Shown here piece after piece: positions 1-7,332 of a stretch of DNA of 20,527 nucleotides (the first letter of the stretch is position 1; the number at the start of each line of letters is the position of its first letter). The DNA comes from DATLBA01 sp035527275 (GTDB lineage Bacteria > Planctomycetota > Phycisphaerae > FEN-1346), in the NCBI GenBank assembly GCA_035527275.1, contig DATLBA010000001.1, forward strand, positions 1 to 20,527. The letters are read 5' to 3'. The notes beneath the pieces were generated by a model. The model searched no databases. It had not been told where the DNA came from and saw only the letters and a list, made by a program, of their open reading frames with translations. The translations under genes and the position numbers were made by a program.

Positions 1-65
1 AAAAAAAGTCGAAAAAAGCGCCCGATTCGGCCTTGCCCATCTTAACACTTCAGCCCTCAAACCCC

Positions 66-83
66 CCTGGCGCTAGCGCCAGG
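66..83. repeat. perfect 18-bp palindrome
   Basis: The half-site CCTGGCGCT is followed immediately by its exact reverse complement, so the 18 bp read the same on both strands. There is no T tract after it on the plus strand, so it does not look like a standard intrinsic terminator. It could be an operator, a cruciform or a remnant of a dispersed repeat. It lies about 260 bp upstream of the dapL promoter. Confidence 0.6.
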
Positions 84-192
84 CTCAATTTGGCCTCCAA
101 ATCGGGCCAAAATCCGCCAAAACCCACCCCAAATCGCCCGCCAACATATCGGCCATGCGCAATATGTCCAACCAGCCGCGAGCGTCCTTGCC

Positions 193-214
193 CGCCGCCG
201 GGCGGCGAGGTTTT
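193..214 (+). terminator. possible weak hairpin terminator
   Basis: A 6-bp all-GC stem (193-198 pairing with 202-207, 3-nt loop) is followed by AGG and then TTTT. The geometry is only marginal for an intrinsic terminator, and no plus-strand gene is visible upstream in the window. Confidence 0.2.
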
Positions 215-344
215 ATGCTGAAGCCGAGGCCGACGACGACATGCACGCGCCAAATGCCCGCGGACACCCGGACGACCGCGCCTCAAGCAACCCTTTTTGC
301 CGGCGCTTGTGTGCTGCTATGGCGCACATGTGCCCTTTTTCGCC

Positions 345-373
345 TTGCCGGTGCACCGAGGGGTGTCTAGAAT
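345..373 (+). promoter_or_regulatory. sigma70-type promoter of dapL-folK
   Basis: A -35 box TTGCCG at 345-350 and a -10 box TAGAAT at 368-373 are separated by exactly 17 bp. Transcription would begin near 380, giving a leader of about 65 nt before the dapL start. The same -10 hexamer with a 17-bp spacer recurs in front of the proline-tRNA ligase gene. Confidence 0.6.
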
Positions 374-444
374 GCTCGTCCTTGAGTCGGGAGAGGCCCG
401 CGGGTGAGGTTTCCTGCGCCCCAAGAGGAGGGGATAAACGAGTG

Positions 445-1608
445 ATGCAGACCCGAAGCGACCGGCTGAAGGCCCTGCCGCCATACCTGTTTGCCGAGAT
501 CGACCGGAAGAAGAAGGCGGCCATCGCGGCGGGGCGACCGGTGATTAACCTCGGCATCGGCGACCCCGACCGGCCGACGCCCGACTTTATCATCGAGGCG
601 GCCCAGCGCGCCGTGGCCGACCCCGCGACGCACCAATACGCGCTGGACCGGGGCGACGCAGCCTTCCGGGAAACCATCGCGCGCTGGTTCGAGAAGCGGT
701 TCGGCGTCCATCTCGATCCGGACACGGAGATCCTGCCCGCCCAGGGGTCGAAGGATACCCTCTCGCACCTGCCGCTCGCGGTGATGAACCCGGGCGACGT
801 CGGCCTGTCGCCGGACCCGGGGTATCCGGTCTATAATTCGAGCCTCCGGTTTGCCGGCGGCGAAGTCGTGCGGTTCCCCATCACGGCCGCGCGGCGCTAT
901 TTGCCGGACCTTGCGGCGTTCGACGCCGGAGTCCTCGAACGGGCGAAGGTCATTTACCTGAACTACCCGAACAATCCGACGGCGGCGTCTGCGCCGCTTG
1001 CGTTCTACGAAGAGGCCGTCGCGTGGGCCCGCCGGCACGGGATTCTCATCGCCCAGGACGCCGCCTACAGCGAGGTCTATTTCGAGGAACCACCCGCAAG
1101 CATCCTCCAGGTCCCCGGCGCCCGCGACGTGGCCGTCGAGTTCCATTCGTGCTCGAAGACGTTCAACATGACCGGCTGGCGCGTCGGATGGGTCGCGGGC
1201 AGCGCCGACGTAATCGCCAGCCTCGTCAAACTCAAGAGCAACATGGATAACGGCGTCTTCGGCGCGATGCAGCGCGCCGGGGCAGCGGCGCTCGATGGCT
1301 ACGACCGGCCCGAGGTTCACGAAATCCGGGCGATATATCGGCGCCGGCGCGACACGCTCATCCGGGCGCTTGGGGAGGTAGGACTTGAGGTCAACCGGCC
1401 CGAAGCGACCTTCTATGCCTGGGTCACGTGCCCGGAGGGAACCGATTCGACCGCCTTCGCCGACCGGCTCCTTGAGGAGGCCGACATCGTGACGACGCCG
1501 GGCGTCGGCTACGGCCCGCACGGCGAAGGCTACGTGCGGATGGCTCTGACGGTCGAAGAAGAAGTCCTGGAGGAAGCGGCCGCGCGCATCAAACGCCTCG
1601 CGCTTTGA
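445..1608 (+). CDS. dapL: LL-diaminopimelate aminotransferase
   Basis: This PLP-dependent class I/II aminotransferase converts tetrahydrodipicolinate and glutamate directly to LL-2,6-diaminopimelate, bypassing the acyl intermediates of DapC/D/E. It feeds lysine and peptidoglycan synthesis in the cytoplasm. The 387-residue protein has the family N-terminus RLKALPPYLFAEID, then GIGDPDRPTPDFI, NYPNNPTAA at about 173-181 and D205-x-x-Y208. The PLP lysine is K238 in SKTFNMTGWR, and R365 (GYVRMAL) is the expected carboxylate-binding arginine. Length and motifs fit the DapL branch better than a generic aspartate aminotransferase. The open frame extends upstream to 241, but GGAGGGG at 427-433 and the promoter at 345-373 place the start at ATG 445; GTG 442 is an alternative. 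The gene is followed at once by folK. Confidence 0.9.
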   Translation: MQTRSDRLKALPPYLFAEIDRKKKAAIAAGRPVINLGIGDPDRPTPDFIIEAAQRAVADPATHQYALDRGDAAFRETIARWFEKRFGVHLDPDTEILPAQGSKDTLSHLPLAVMNPGDVGLSPDPGYPVYNSSLRFAGGEVVRFPITAARRYLPDLAAFDAGVLERAKVIYLNYPNNPTAASAPLAFYEEAVAWARRHGILIAQDAAYSEVYFEEPPASILQVPGARDVAVEFHSCSKTFNMTGWRVGWVAGSADVIASLVKLKSNMDNGVFGAMQRAGAAALDGYDRPEVHEIRAIYRRRRDTLIRALGEVGLEVNRPEATFYAWVTCPEGTDSTAFADRLLEEADIVTTPGVGYGPHGEGYVRMALTVEEEVLEEAAARIKRLAL

Positions 1609-1616
1609 TTGGACAC

Positions 1617-2087
1617 ATGACCACCGTCTATCTGGGCCTGGGATCGAATCTGGGTGACCGCCGGGCCAATCTCGAGGCGGCGCTTCGGGCGCTCGAGATC
1701 CATCCGTCGATTCACGTTGAGGACGTGAGCCGGTTTATTGAGACCGAGCCGGTCGGCGGGCCGCCGGGACAGGGGCCTTTCCTCAACGGCGCTGCGCGGA
1801 TCGAGACGGACCTGGCGCCCGAGGCGCTCCTTTCGGAACTGAAGCGGATCGAGCGCTGCCTCGGCCGCGCCGAGGGGCCGCGCTGGGGCCCGCGCCCAAT
1901 CGACCTGGACATCCTCCTCTACGCGGATGCCGTCCTCGAGACGGATACCTTGACGATTCCACACCCGCGTCTGCGCCGGCGGCGGTTTGTGTTGGAGCCG
2001 CTCGCCGAAATCGCCCCCGACGCTGTGGATCCCTTGACGGGGCGGACGGCGCAGCAACTGCTGGCAGAATTGAAGGCCGACGGTTAA
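1617..2087 (+). CDS. folK: 2-amino-4-hydroxy-6-hydroxymethyldihydropteridine pyrophosphokinase (HPPK)
   Basis: HPPK transfers pyrophosphate from ATP to 6-hydroxymethyl-7,8-dihydropterin, the step before dihydropteroate synthase in folate synthesis. The 156-residue protein has normal length. It opens with YLGLGSNLGDRRANLEAAL and carries the HPPK signature RWGPRPIDLDILLY, in which D96 and D98 are the expected Mg/ATP aspartates. The IPHPRLRRRRFVLEPLAEIAP segment is also typical. A TTG at 1605 could be read as a start inside dapL, but ATG 1617 gives the usual N-terminus. The gap to dapL is only 8 nt, so the two are probably cotranscribed, although folate and DAP synthesis are unrelated pathways. 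The stop codon overlaps the stop of the convergent PBP2 gene. Confidence 0.93.
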   Translation: MTTVYLGLGSNLGDRRANLEAALRALEIHPSIHVEDVSRFIETEPVGGPPGQGPFLNGAARIETDLAPEALLSELKRIERCLGRAEGPRWGPRPIDLDILLYADAVLETDTLTIPHPRLRRRRFVLEPLAEIAPDAVDPLTGRTAQQLLAELKADG

Positions 2088-4096
2088 CCAACCGGACGGA
2101 CGGAGGCCGCCGGCGTCGGCTGCTCGGTGGGGTTCTCCGTCACGGCGCGGGCAGGTTCCTCGTCCAGGTAGCCGTGTGCCTTGCAGGCGCGGACGATTTC
2201 GCGCGCGATGGGGCCTGCCACTTCGCCGCCAGGTCCGCCGTGTTCCACGATGACCGAAAAGGCGATGCGCGGGTTCTCGGCCGGCGCGAAGCCGACGAAC
2301 CAGGCGTGGTCCTCGCCGCTTCCGGCCTCGGCCGTGCCGGTCTTGCCGGCGATGCGAACGTCGGGCAGGTTGGCCCTGCCGTATCCTGTGCCGCCCGGTT
2401 CGTTGACGACGGCGGCAAATGCACTTCGGACGAAGGCCATAAGTTTGGGGTCGAGGTTGAGGCCGATGCGTCGTTCCTCGGTCGGCGGGGCCAATTCCCG
2501 CACGAGGCGCAGCGGGGGCATGCGCCCGCCGCTTGCGACCAGGCCGTAAATTTGCGCGGCCTGGATGGGCGTCACCAGGAGTTCGCCCTGGCCGACGGCG
2601 AGGTTCCGCACGTCGCGGACATCGATGCGACCGGCGGCTTCACCGGGGAGGCCGATTCCCGTGGGTCGGCCGAGGCCGAATCGCTCGGCCCACTTGATGA
2701 GTTGCCGCCGCGCCAAGTCGAAGTCCGTCCGGCCCGTGCCTCCCTGCGTGCCGAGACGCATCCCCACCTGGTAGAAGTACACGTTACACGACCGCTTGAC
2801 GGCCTCCCTCAAATCGAGCGCGCCGTGCCCGTAGCCACGCGAGAGGAAGACGTGGCAGCGGAAGCGGTTCGGATGGTCGCGGTCGAGTACGCCGTCACAC
2901 TCGAGGACCGTTTGGGGCGTCAGGACGCCTTCGTGAAGGGCGGCGACGGTGGTGACGGCTTTAAAGACGGAGCCGAGCGGATACTGACCGGCGATGGCCC
3001 GGTGAAGGAGCGGGCCGGCCGGGTCCCGCACCAGGTCGGGATAGTCGGTGTTGAAGAAGCGGACGTCATACCGCGGCGCCGAGGCCAGGGCTAAGACCTC
3101 GCCGGTCCTGCAGTCCAGGACGACGGCCGCGCCGCAGATGCGCGTAGAGGGCGGCACGGAGGGCGGTTCATCGAGGAGTGCTTCGACGTCGGCCTGAAGG
3201 GCGATGTCAATCGTCAGGTGGATGTCCTGCCCCGGAACCGGCGGGATGTCTTCCAGGAAGTTTCCGTCGATCCCCTTTTGATAGATGCCGCGCTCGCCGC
3301 GAAGGAGTTCTTCGCGCGCCGCTTCGGCGCCGCTTCGTCCGACCGAGTCGCCGGGCCAGTACCGTTTGAGATGGCCGGGGAGGTAGGATTCATTGATGTC
3401 CTCGGGGTTCCCGAGTTCCTCGCTCGTGACCTCTCCGAGCCGCCCGACCACGTGCGGGGCGACACCGCCGTGCGGATACTCGCGTTTGCGGGTTTCCACC
3501 ACGATGAGGCCGGGGAACGCCTCCGGCCGTGTGCCAATGCGGCCGACCGTCTTGAGGTCGACAAGGTGAACCAGGGGGTGAGGGATGCTGCTGCTCCCCT
3601 GCTCGTTGACCGGTTTGCGTATATCGAAGTTTTCCTCGCGGACGAGGATGCGCCGGCCGTGGCGCTCGGCGACGGTCCGGCGGATGACCTCGACGCGCCG
3701 GCGTATCGTCTCGGCGCGCCGAGCCAATTCGTCCGGGGGCACTTCGGTCAGGCGCGCCAGTTCCGTCCACATCCGCTTGACGCGAAGGCGGGCCTCGACC
3801 TTTGAAACACCCCACCGGCGCGCCATGCGGGCGCAGAAGTTGTCGCTCATTTTGAGGAACGGGAAGTAGATGGCGACGTCCGACGCCCCGGTGTCCTGGG
3901 CCAGCGGCACGCCGTTCCGATCGTAGATCGTGCCGCGAATCGTCGGATGGAAACCCGGCGGCCGCTTCAGGCGCTCGTCGGCCTCGTCGCGATAGCGCGA
4001 GCCCTCGAGGACTTGAAGGCGGAACAGGCTGACCAGCAGGACGAGGGCGCCCAACCCGATGACGACAAGGACCGCTTTTAGGCGCGTAGCGTACAT
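2084..4096 (-). CDS. mrdA: penicillin-binding protein 2 (elongasome transpeptidase)
   Basis: This is a class B PBP, the DD-transpeptidase that cross-links side-wall peptidoglycan with RodA and the MreBCD complex. The 670-residue protein has an N-terminal membrane anchor (about 8-27, VLVVIGLGALVLLVSLFRLQ). A PBP dimerisation segment follows, with RGTIYDRNGVPLAQD. The transpeptidase domain shows all three active-site motifs: S376-x-x-K379 (GSVFK), S436-C-N438, and K585-T-G (AGKTGTAE). It is slightly longer than many PBP2 proteins because of a Pro/Thr-rich tail after the catalytic domain. The gene is last in the mreB-mreC-mreD-mrdA order. No rodA follows; instead folK converges on it with overlapping stops. 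ATG 4096 is preceded by only a weak GGA-type ribosome site. Confidence 0.92.
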   Translation of the reverse strand: MYATRLKAVLVVIGLGALVLLVSLFRLQVLEGSRYRDEADERLKRPPGFHPTIRGTIYDRNGVPLAQDTGASDVAIYFPFLKMSDNFCARMARRWGVSKVEARLRVKRMWTELARLTEVPPDELARRAETIRRRVEVIRRTVAERHGRRILVREENFDIRKPVNEQGSSSIPHPLVHLVDLKTVGRIGTRPEAFPGLIVVETRKREYPHGGVAPHVVGRLGEVTSEELGNPEDINESYLPGHLKRYWPGDSVGRSGAEAAREELLRGERGIYQKGIDGNFLEDIPPVPGQDIHLTIDIALQADVEALLDEPPSVPPSTRICGAAVVLDCRTGEVLALASAPRYDVRFFNTDYPDLVRDPAGPLLHRAIAGQYPLGSVFKAVTTVAALHEGVLTPQTVLECDGVLDRDHPNRFRCHVFLSRGYGHGALDLREAVKRSCNVYFYQVGMRLGTQGGTGRTDFDLARRQLIKWAERFGLGRPTGIGLPGEAAGRIDVRDVRNLAVGQGELLVTPIQAAQIYGLVASGGRMPPLRLVRELAPPTEERRIGLNLDPKLMAFVRSAFAAVVNEPGGTGYGRANLPDVRIAGKTGTAEAGSGEDHAWFVGFAPAENPRIAFSVIVEHGGPGGEVAGPIAREIVRACKAHGYLDEEPARAVTENPTEQPTPAASVRPVG

Positions 4097-4190
4097 GAGA
4101 ATCCGTCTTCAGGAAGTCGGCCGCCAGGCTGTATCGTAGGGCTGAATCCGGCCGAAATCAAGGGGTGGTTGGCGCCGCCGACGGTTGTTC

Positions 4191-4718
4191 TCAGCCCGAC
4201 AATGACCCCGCCGGCAGGCCCATCGGCTCGCGAAGGCGCAGGGCCAGCCAGAACAGGTAGGGCGCCAAAAAGGCCGAATACAGGGCGTCGAGAAACGCTT
4301 CTTCGGCCGACCGCCCCACCCACAGCGGCGCCGCCTCCAGATACCGCGTGGCCACGTACCAGCCCCAGTGGACCGCGAACACGGTGGCGAGGCAGAGCAG
4401 AAACTGGACCGCCACCCGCGCCGCGAAGACGCCGGTGCGGAGGAAACTAATAAGGTAAAGGACCAGGCAGAACAGCAGCGCCCCGGTGCCGAGACGCCCG
4501 GCCACTCCGATGAGGTCGGAGGCCAGCCCGAAACACCATCCGACAACGAACACTTCGTGGGGTTCCAGGCAGAGGGCGAGAAAGACGCCGAGGATCAAAA
4601 TGAGGTCCGGCCGCGCCCAGTGACCGTCAATCTCGATCGCCAGAATCCCCGGCCGGAAGAGCGTAGTTTGAACCACCAGACAGAGATACGCCAGAATGGC
4701 GACGACGACCCACCGCAC
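4191..4718 (-). CDS. mreD: rod shape-determining protein MreD
   Basis: MreD is a small inner-membrane protein that links MreC, PBP2 and RodA in the elongation machinery. The 175-residue product is almost entirely hydrophobic, with about five predicted membrane segments. It has the family feature ARPDLILILGVFLALCLEP followed by a Gly-rich FGLASDLIGVAGRLGTGAL helix. Sequence conservation in MreD is low everywhere, so the call rests on size, hydrophobicity and its position between mreC and mrdA. The start is GTG 4718, six nt downstream of GGGAG. The gap to mreC is 27 nt, and 94 nt separate it from mrdA. Confidence 0.85.
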   Translation of the reverse strand: MRWVVVAILAYLCLVVQTTLFRPGILAIEIDGHWARPDLILILGVFLALCLEPHEVFVVGWCFGLASDLIGVAGRLGTGALLFCLVLYLISFLRTGVFAARVAVQFLLCLATVFAVHWGWYVATRYLEAAPLWVGRSAEEAFLDALYSAFLAPYLFWLALRLREPMGLPAGSLSG

Positions 4719-4745
4719 CGGTGACTCCCAATCAAAACCGGTTTG

Positions 4746-5705
4746 TTAAGGTTCTCCGAGCACCCCTGCGTGCCGTGCGGTCGGCGCCAGGACGTACGCT
4801 TCACGAATCTTGCCCGGCGCGACGCGGGGTTCGACTTCAATGGTGTAGAACAAGGCGGCCGGCTTGAGTTCACAGCGAACGATGCGTCCCACGATCAGAT
4901 ACGGCGGCAAGGGCGACTCGGGCGACGGGCTGGTGACGACGAAGTCGCCGACCCGGACGTCGCCGGCGCGGCCGATGTGGTTGAGTCTGAGGGCGGCGCC
5001 GTCTTGGGTTCCCTCGGCCAGCCCCTGGGGACCGGCGCGCCATTTGTCGCCGCGGCGCATGACGACCTGAACCATGAGTTTGCTCCGCGGGTCCGTCAGG
5101 AATCGGACGGTGCTCATCAAAGGTCCGACCTGATCGACGATGCCGATGAGGCCGGCGGCCGTCAGAACCGGCTCGCCGGACTCGAGGCCCGCCTTGGCGC
5201 CCTGGTTCAGGTGCCGCGCGACGACGGCGCTGCCCCTGCGGACGCCGTGTTCGGACCCTTCGGCCAGGCGTGCGCCTGCGCGGCCGCCAGCCACCTCGGG
5301 GGCGACGATGCGGACCGGGATCACGCGGCAGGGCAGTTCGTCGAGTCCTTCGCGGATCTGCGCCAGGTCGCGGAGGCGCTTCTCGTATTCGCCGAGGCGG
5401 GCGGCGGCCTGGGCGAGGGCGTTCTCGAGTTTCTCGACCTGTTCCTGGAGCGAGGCGGCTCGCTCCGCCGACGCCGGAATTCTGTGCGGATAGCGGAGTT
5501 GTTCGGCCAGGTCGAGGGTCCACCCCTGTGCGACGCCCTGAAGCGGCGAGAAGGCGGGACCCGCCCAGACCCGGATGTGATTGGTGAACGCCGCGGGCAG
5601 GAACAGGAGCCCGCCGGCCACCATCAGCAGACACGCCATAACGGTGCTCCGGCGTGCAGGGCGGCGGAACCTCAGGCGACGAAGGCGTCGAGACGAGCGA
5701 GCCAT
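4746..5705 (-). CDS. mreC: rod shape-determining protein MreC
   Basis: MreC is a periplasmic scaffold that activates the PBP2-RodA synthase. With start ATG 5705 it has 319 residues. An Arg-rich cytoplasmic tail (MARSSRRLRRLRFRR) leads into one membrane segment at about 21-42. A coiled coil follows (AASLQEQVEKLENALAQA to LRDLAQIREGLDE), then the two beta domains with GLIGIVDQVGPLMSTVRFLTD, a family hallmark, and VRVGDFVVTSPSPESPLPPYLIVGRI. The open frame continues upstream to a TTG at 5771, but ATG 5705 has AGGAG 11 nt ahead and gives the normal short tail. It lies 78 nt downstream of mreB. Confidence 0.93.
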   Translation of the reverse strand: MARSSRRLRRLRFRRPARRSTVMACLLMVAGGLLFLPAAFTNHIRVWAGPAFSPLQGVAQGWTLDLAEQLRYPHRIPASAERAASLQEQVEKLENALAQAAARLGEYEKRLRDLAQIREGLDELPCRVIPVRIVAPEVAGGRAGARLAEGSEHGVRRGSAVVARHLNQGAKAGLESGEPVLTAAGLIGIVDQVGPLMSTVRFLTDPRSKLMVQVVMRRGDKWRAGPQGLAEGTQDGAALRLNHIGRAGDVRVGDFVVTSPSPESPLPPYLIVGRIVRCELKPAALFYTIEVEPRVAPGKIREAYVLAPTARHAGVLGEP

Positions 5706-5783
5706 GGCGTCTGCAACTCCTGCTCCATCTGTGTCCGGAGGGCTGCCGGAGCGAGACCCACTCGGTGGCAACCTGCCCGCCCG

Positions 5784-6842
5784 CTAGAGTTCTTCGTCGC
5801 TCGTCTCGATGGCGGTGGTGCCGCGCCAGCGCTTGAGGTGGTCGAGGAAGATACCGGTCCCACGGACGACGACGGTCAGCGGGTCGTCGGCGATGCGAAC
5901 CTTCAGGCCGGTTGCCTGGGCGAAGACGGTGTCGAGCCCCCTCAATAGCACCCCGCCGCCGCACAGGCTCATGCCATTGTGCACGAGGTCGGCCGACAGT
6001 TCCGGCGCGGTGCGTTCGAGTGTCCGCTTGATGGCTTCGATCATGGCCTGGATAGGCTCGGCGATGGCATCACGGATCTCCTGGCTGGTGACGACCGTGG
6101 TGCGTGGCAGGCCGGCGATGAGGTCGCGCCCCCCGACCTCCATTTCCATCTCCTCCTCCAGAGGGCAGGCACTGCCGATCTCGATCTTGATGCGTTCGGC
6201 GGTCTGTTCGCCGACCAGGAGGCTGTAGGTCCGCTTCATGTATTCGATGATGGCGTTGTCGATGTCGTCGCCGGCGATGCGGATGGTTTCGGAGCAGGCG
6301 ATATCCGCGAGGCTGATGACGGCGACTTCGGTCGTGCCGCCCCCCACGTCCACGACGAGGCTTGCGGTCGGTTCCTCGATGGGCAGGCCCGCGCCGATGG
6401 CGGCGGCCATGGGTTCCTGGATGAGGTACACCTTTCGGGCGCCGGCCCGGGCGGCGCTGGAAAGGACGGCCCGCTTTTCAACGGCGGTGATGCCCGACGG
6501 AATGGCGATGACGACGCGCGGGCGGATGAGGCTCCGGCGACCGTGGACGCGCCGGATGAAGTAACTGAGCATCGACTCGGTGATGTCGAAGTCCGCGATG
6601 ACGCCGTCGCGCAGCGGCCGAATCGCCAGGATCGACCCGGGCGTCTTGCCGAGCATCTTCTTGGCCATCTCGCCGACGGCCATGCCGTCCAGCAGGACCT
6701 TGCCGGTGTCCTTGTGGACGGCAACCACGGAAGGCTCGCACAGGACGACCCCCTGGCCGCGGACATAGACCAGCGTCGTGGCCGTTCCAAGGTCAATCCC
6801 CATGTCGGCGGAGAACAGACCGATGATACGGTCGAAGATCAT
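5784..6842 (-). CDS. mreB: rod shape-determining actin homologue MreB
   Basis: MreB polymerises on the inner face of the membrane and guides the elongation complex around the cell. The 352-residue protein is full length. It has phosphate-1 loop D17-LGTATT, the segment KTPGSILAIRPLRDGVIADF, the QEPMAAAIGAGLPI motif that holds the hydrolysis glutamate, phosphate-2 loop D165-VGGGTTEVAV, and the adenosine site SLCGGGVLLRGLD. The N-terminus MIFDRIIGLFSADMG could form a short amphipathic membrane helix. It is first of the classical mre genes, with a 142-nt leader after the small TM gene. I found no good promoter in that leader, so readthrough from 8152 is plausible. The ribosome site is weak (GGGG). 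Confidence 0.97.
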   Translation of the reverse strand: MIFDRIIGLFSADMGIDLGTATTLVYVRGQGVVLCEPSVVAVHKDTGKVLLDGMAVGEMAKKMLGKTPGSILAIRPLRDGVIADFDITESMLSYFIRRVHGRRSLIRPRVVIAIPSGITAVEKRAVLSSAARAGARKVYLIQEPMAAAIGAGLPIEEPTASLVVDVGGGTTEVAVISLADIACSETIRIAGDDIDNAIIEYMKRTYSLLVGEQTAERIKIEIGSACPLEEEMEMEVGGRDLIAGLPRTTVVTSQEIRDAIAEPIQAMIEAIKRTLERTAPELSADLVHNGMSLCGGGVLLRGLDTVFAQATGLKVRIADDPLTVVVRGTGIFLDHLKRWRGTTAIETSDEEL

Positions 6843-6901
6843 GCCGATCCCCGAAATGAACGTGGCGTCGCGCGTTTCCGTCGCGCCGGTCCGGCCCCTC
6901 G

Positions 6902-6966
6902 GCCCGCTATGGAGCGGGCACGCCTATCCCGCTACGGCTTGCAGGACGGCCCCTTACGCTCAGGGG
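6902..6966 (-). other. two hairpins in the mreB leader
   Basis: Within the 142 nt between the small TM gene and mreB are two stems. One has a perfect 7-bp stem (6902-6908 with 6913-6919) and a 4-nt loop. The other has a 5-bp stem (6950-6954 with 6962-6966) and a 7-nt loop. Neither is followed by a clear T tract in the direction of transcription, so attenuation, processing or an inserted repeat are all possible. Confidence 0.4.
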
Positions 6967-6984
6967 TGACAAGCGGCCGGAATC

Positions 6985-7332
6985 CTACTTGCCGACGGGT
7001 TCGGCCGCTGGCCCCGGTGGGGCTGGCCCCCTGGCTGGTGGCACCGTGCCGCCTACGGCTTCCTCGGGCCATTGGCCGAGAGCCTTCTGCACGGCCTCCA
7101 ATTCCGCCTTGGCGTCTCTTAAATGCTGGTCCCGTGCCTTCTCGGGGCCTGGCTCGGGGCCTGGCTCGCCGAACGACAGCCCCGGCCCGTATCGCGAAAG
7201 GCTGACACAGAGCACCACCGTCGTTACGATCAGGGCAATCGCCCCGATCATCAGCAGCACCGTGTAGATGTTGCTGATCGGCTGGGCGACCACCCGGACG
7301 CCGCTCGCGCTACTCGAACCGATTCGTGACAT
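6985..7332 (-). CDS. small single-pass membrane protein of unknown function
   Basis: I do not recognise a named family. The 115-residue product has a short polar N-terminus, one strong membrane segment at about 21-45 (SNIYTVLLMIGAIALIVTTV), then a Pro/Gly/Glu-rich linker. A short helix follows (about 65-90, KARDQHLRDAKAELEAVQKAL), and the tail is Pro/Ala-rich. The start ATG 7332 has AAGGG just upstream and overlaps the end of the preceding coiled-coil gene by 23 nt, which suggests translational coupling. Position directly ahead of mreB suggests a cell-envelope role, but that is inference. The overlap, ribosome site and coherent membrane topology argue that it is a real gene. Confidence 0.7.
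   Translation of the reverse strand: MSRIGSSSASGVRVVAQPISNIYTVLLMIGAIALIVTTVVLCVSLSRYGPGLSFGEPGPEPGPEKARDQHLRDAKAELEAVQKALGQWPEEAVGGTVPPARGPAPPGPAAEPVGK

Larger units (their letters stand above)
1..344. other. gene-free left edge
   Basis: I see no convincing gene here. The short open frames lack ribosome binding sites and their peptides are compositionally arbitrary. The stretch begins with A-rich runs. It contains a perfect 18-bp palindrome (66-83) and a GC-rich hairpin (193-207) followed by a short T run, then leads into the dapL promoter. Confidence 0.6.

Noticed and set aside
241..444. 68-residue N-terminal extension of the DapL frame
   Set aside because: It spans the promoter at 345-373, is Cys/Arg-rich and unlike the family; ATG 445 has the ribosome site.
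2174..3094. 306-residue plus-strand open frame
   Set aside because: Antisense to the transpeptidase domain of PBP2, with no ribosome site.
4743..5948. 401-residue plus-strand open frame
   Set aside because: It lies opposite mreC and mreB, which have clear family motifs; long antisense frames are expected at this GC content.
5979..7205. 408-residue plus-strand open frame
   Set aside because: Antisense to mreB and the small TM gene; its Asp/Gly/His-rich sequence mirrors the real codons.
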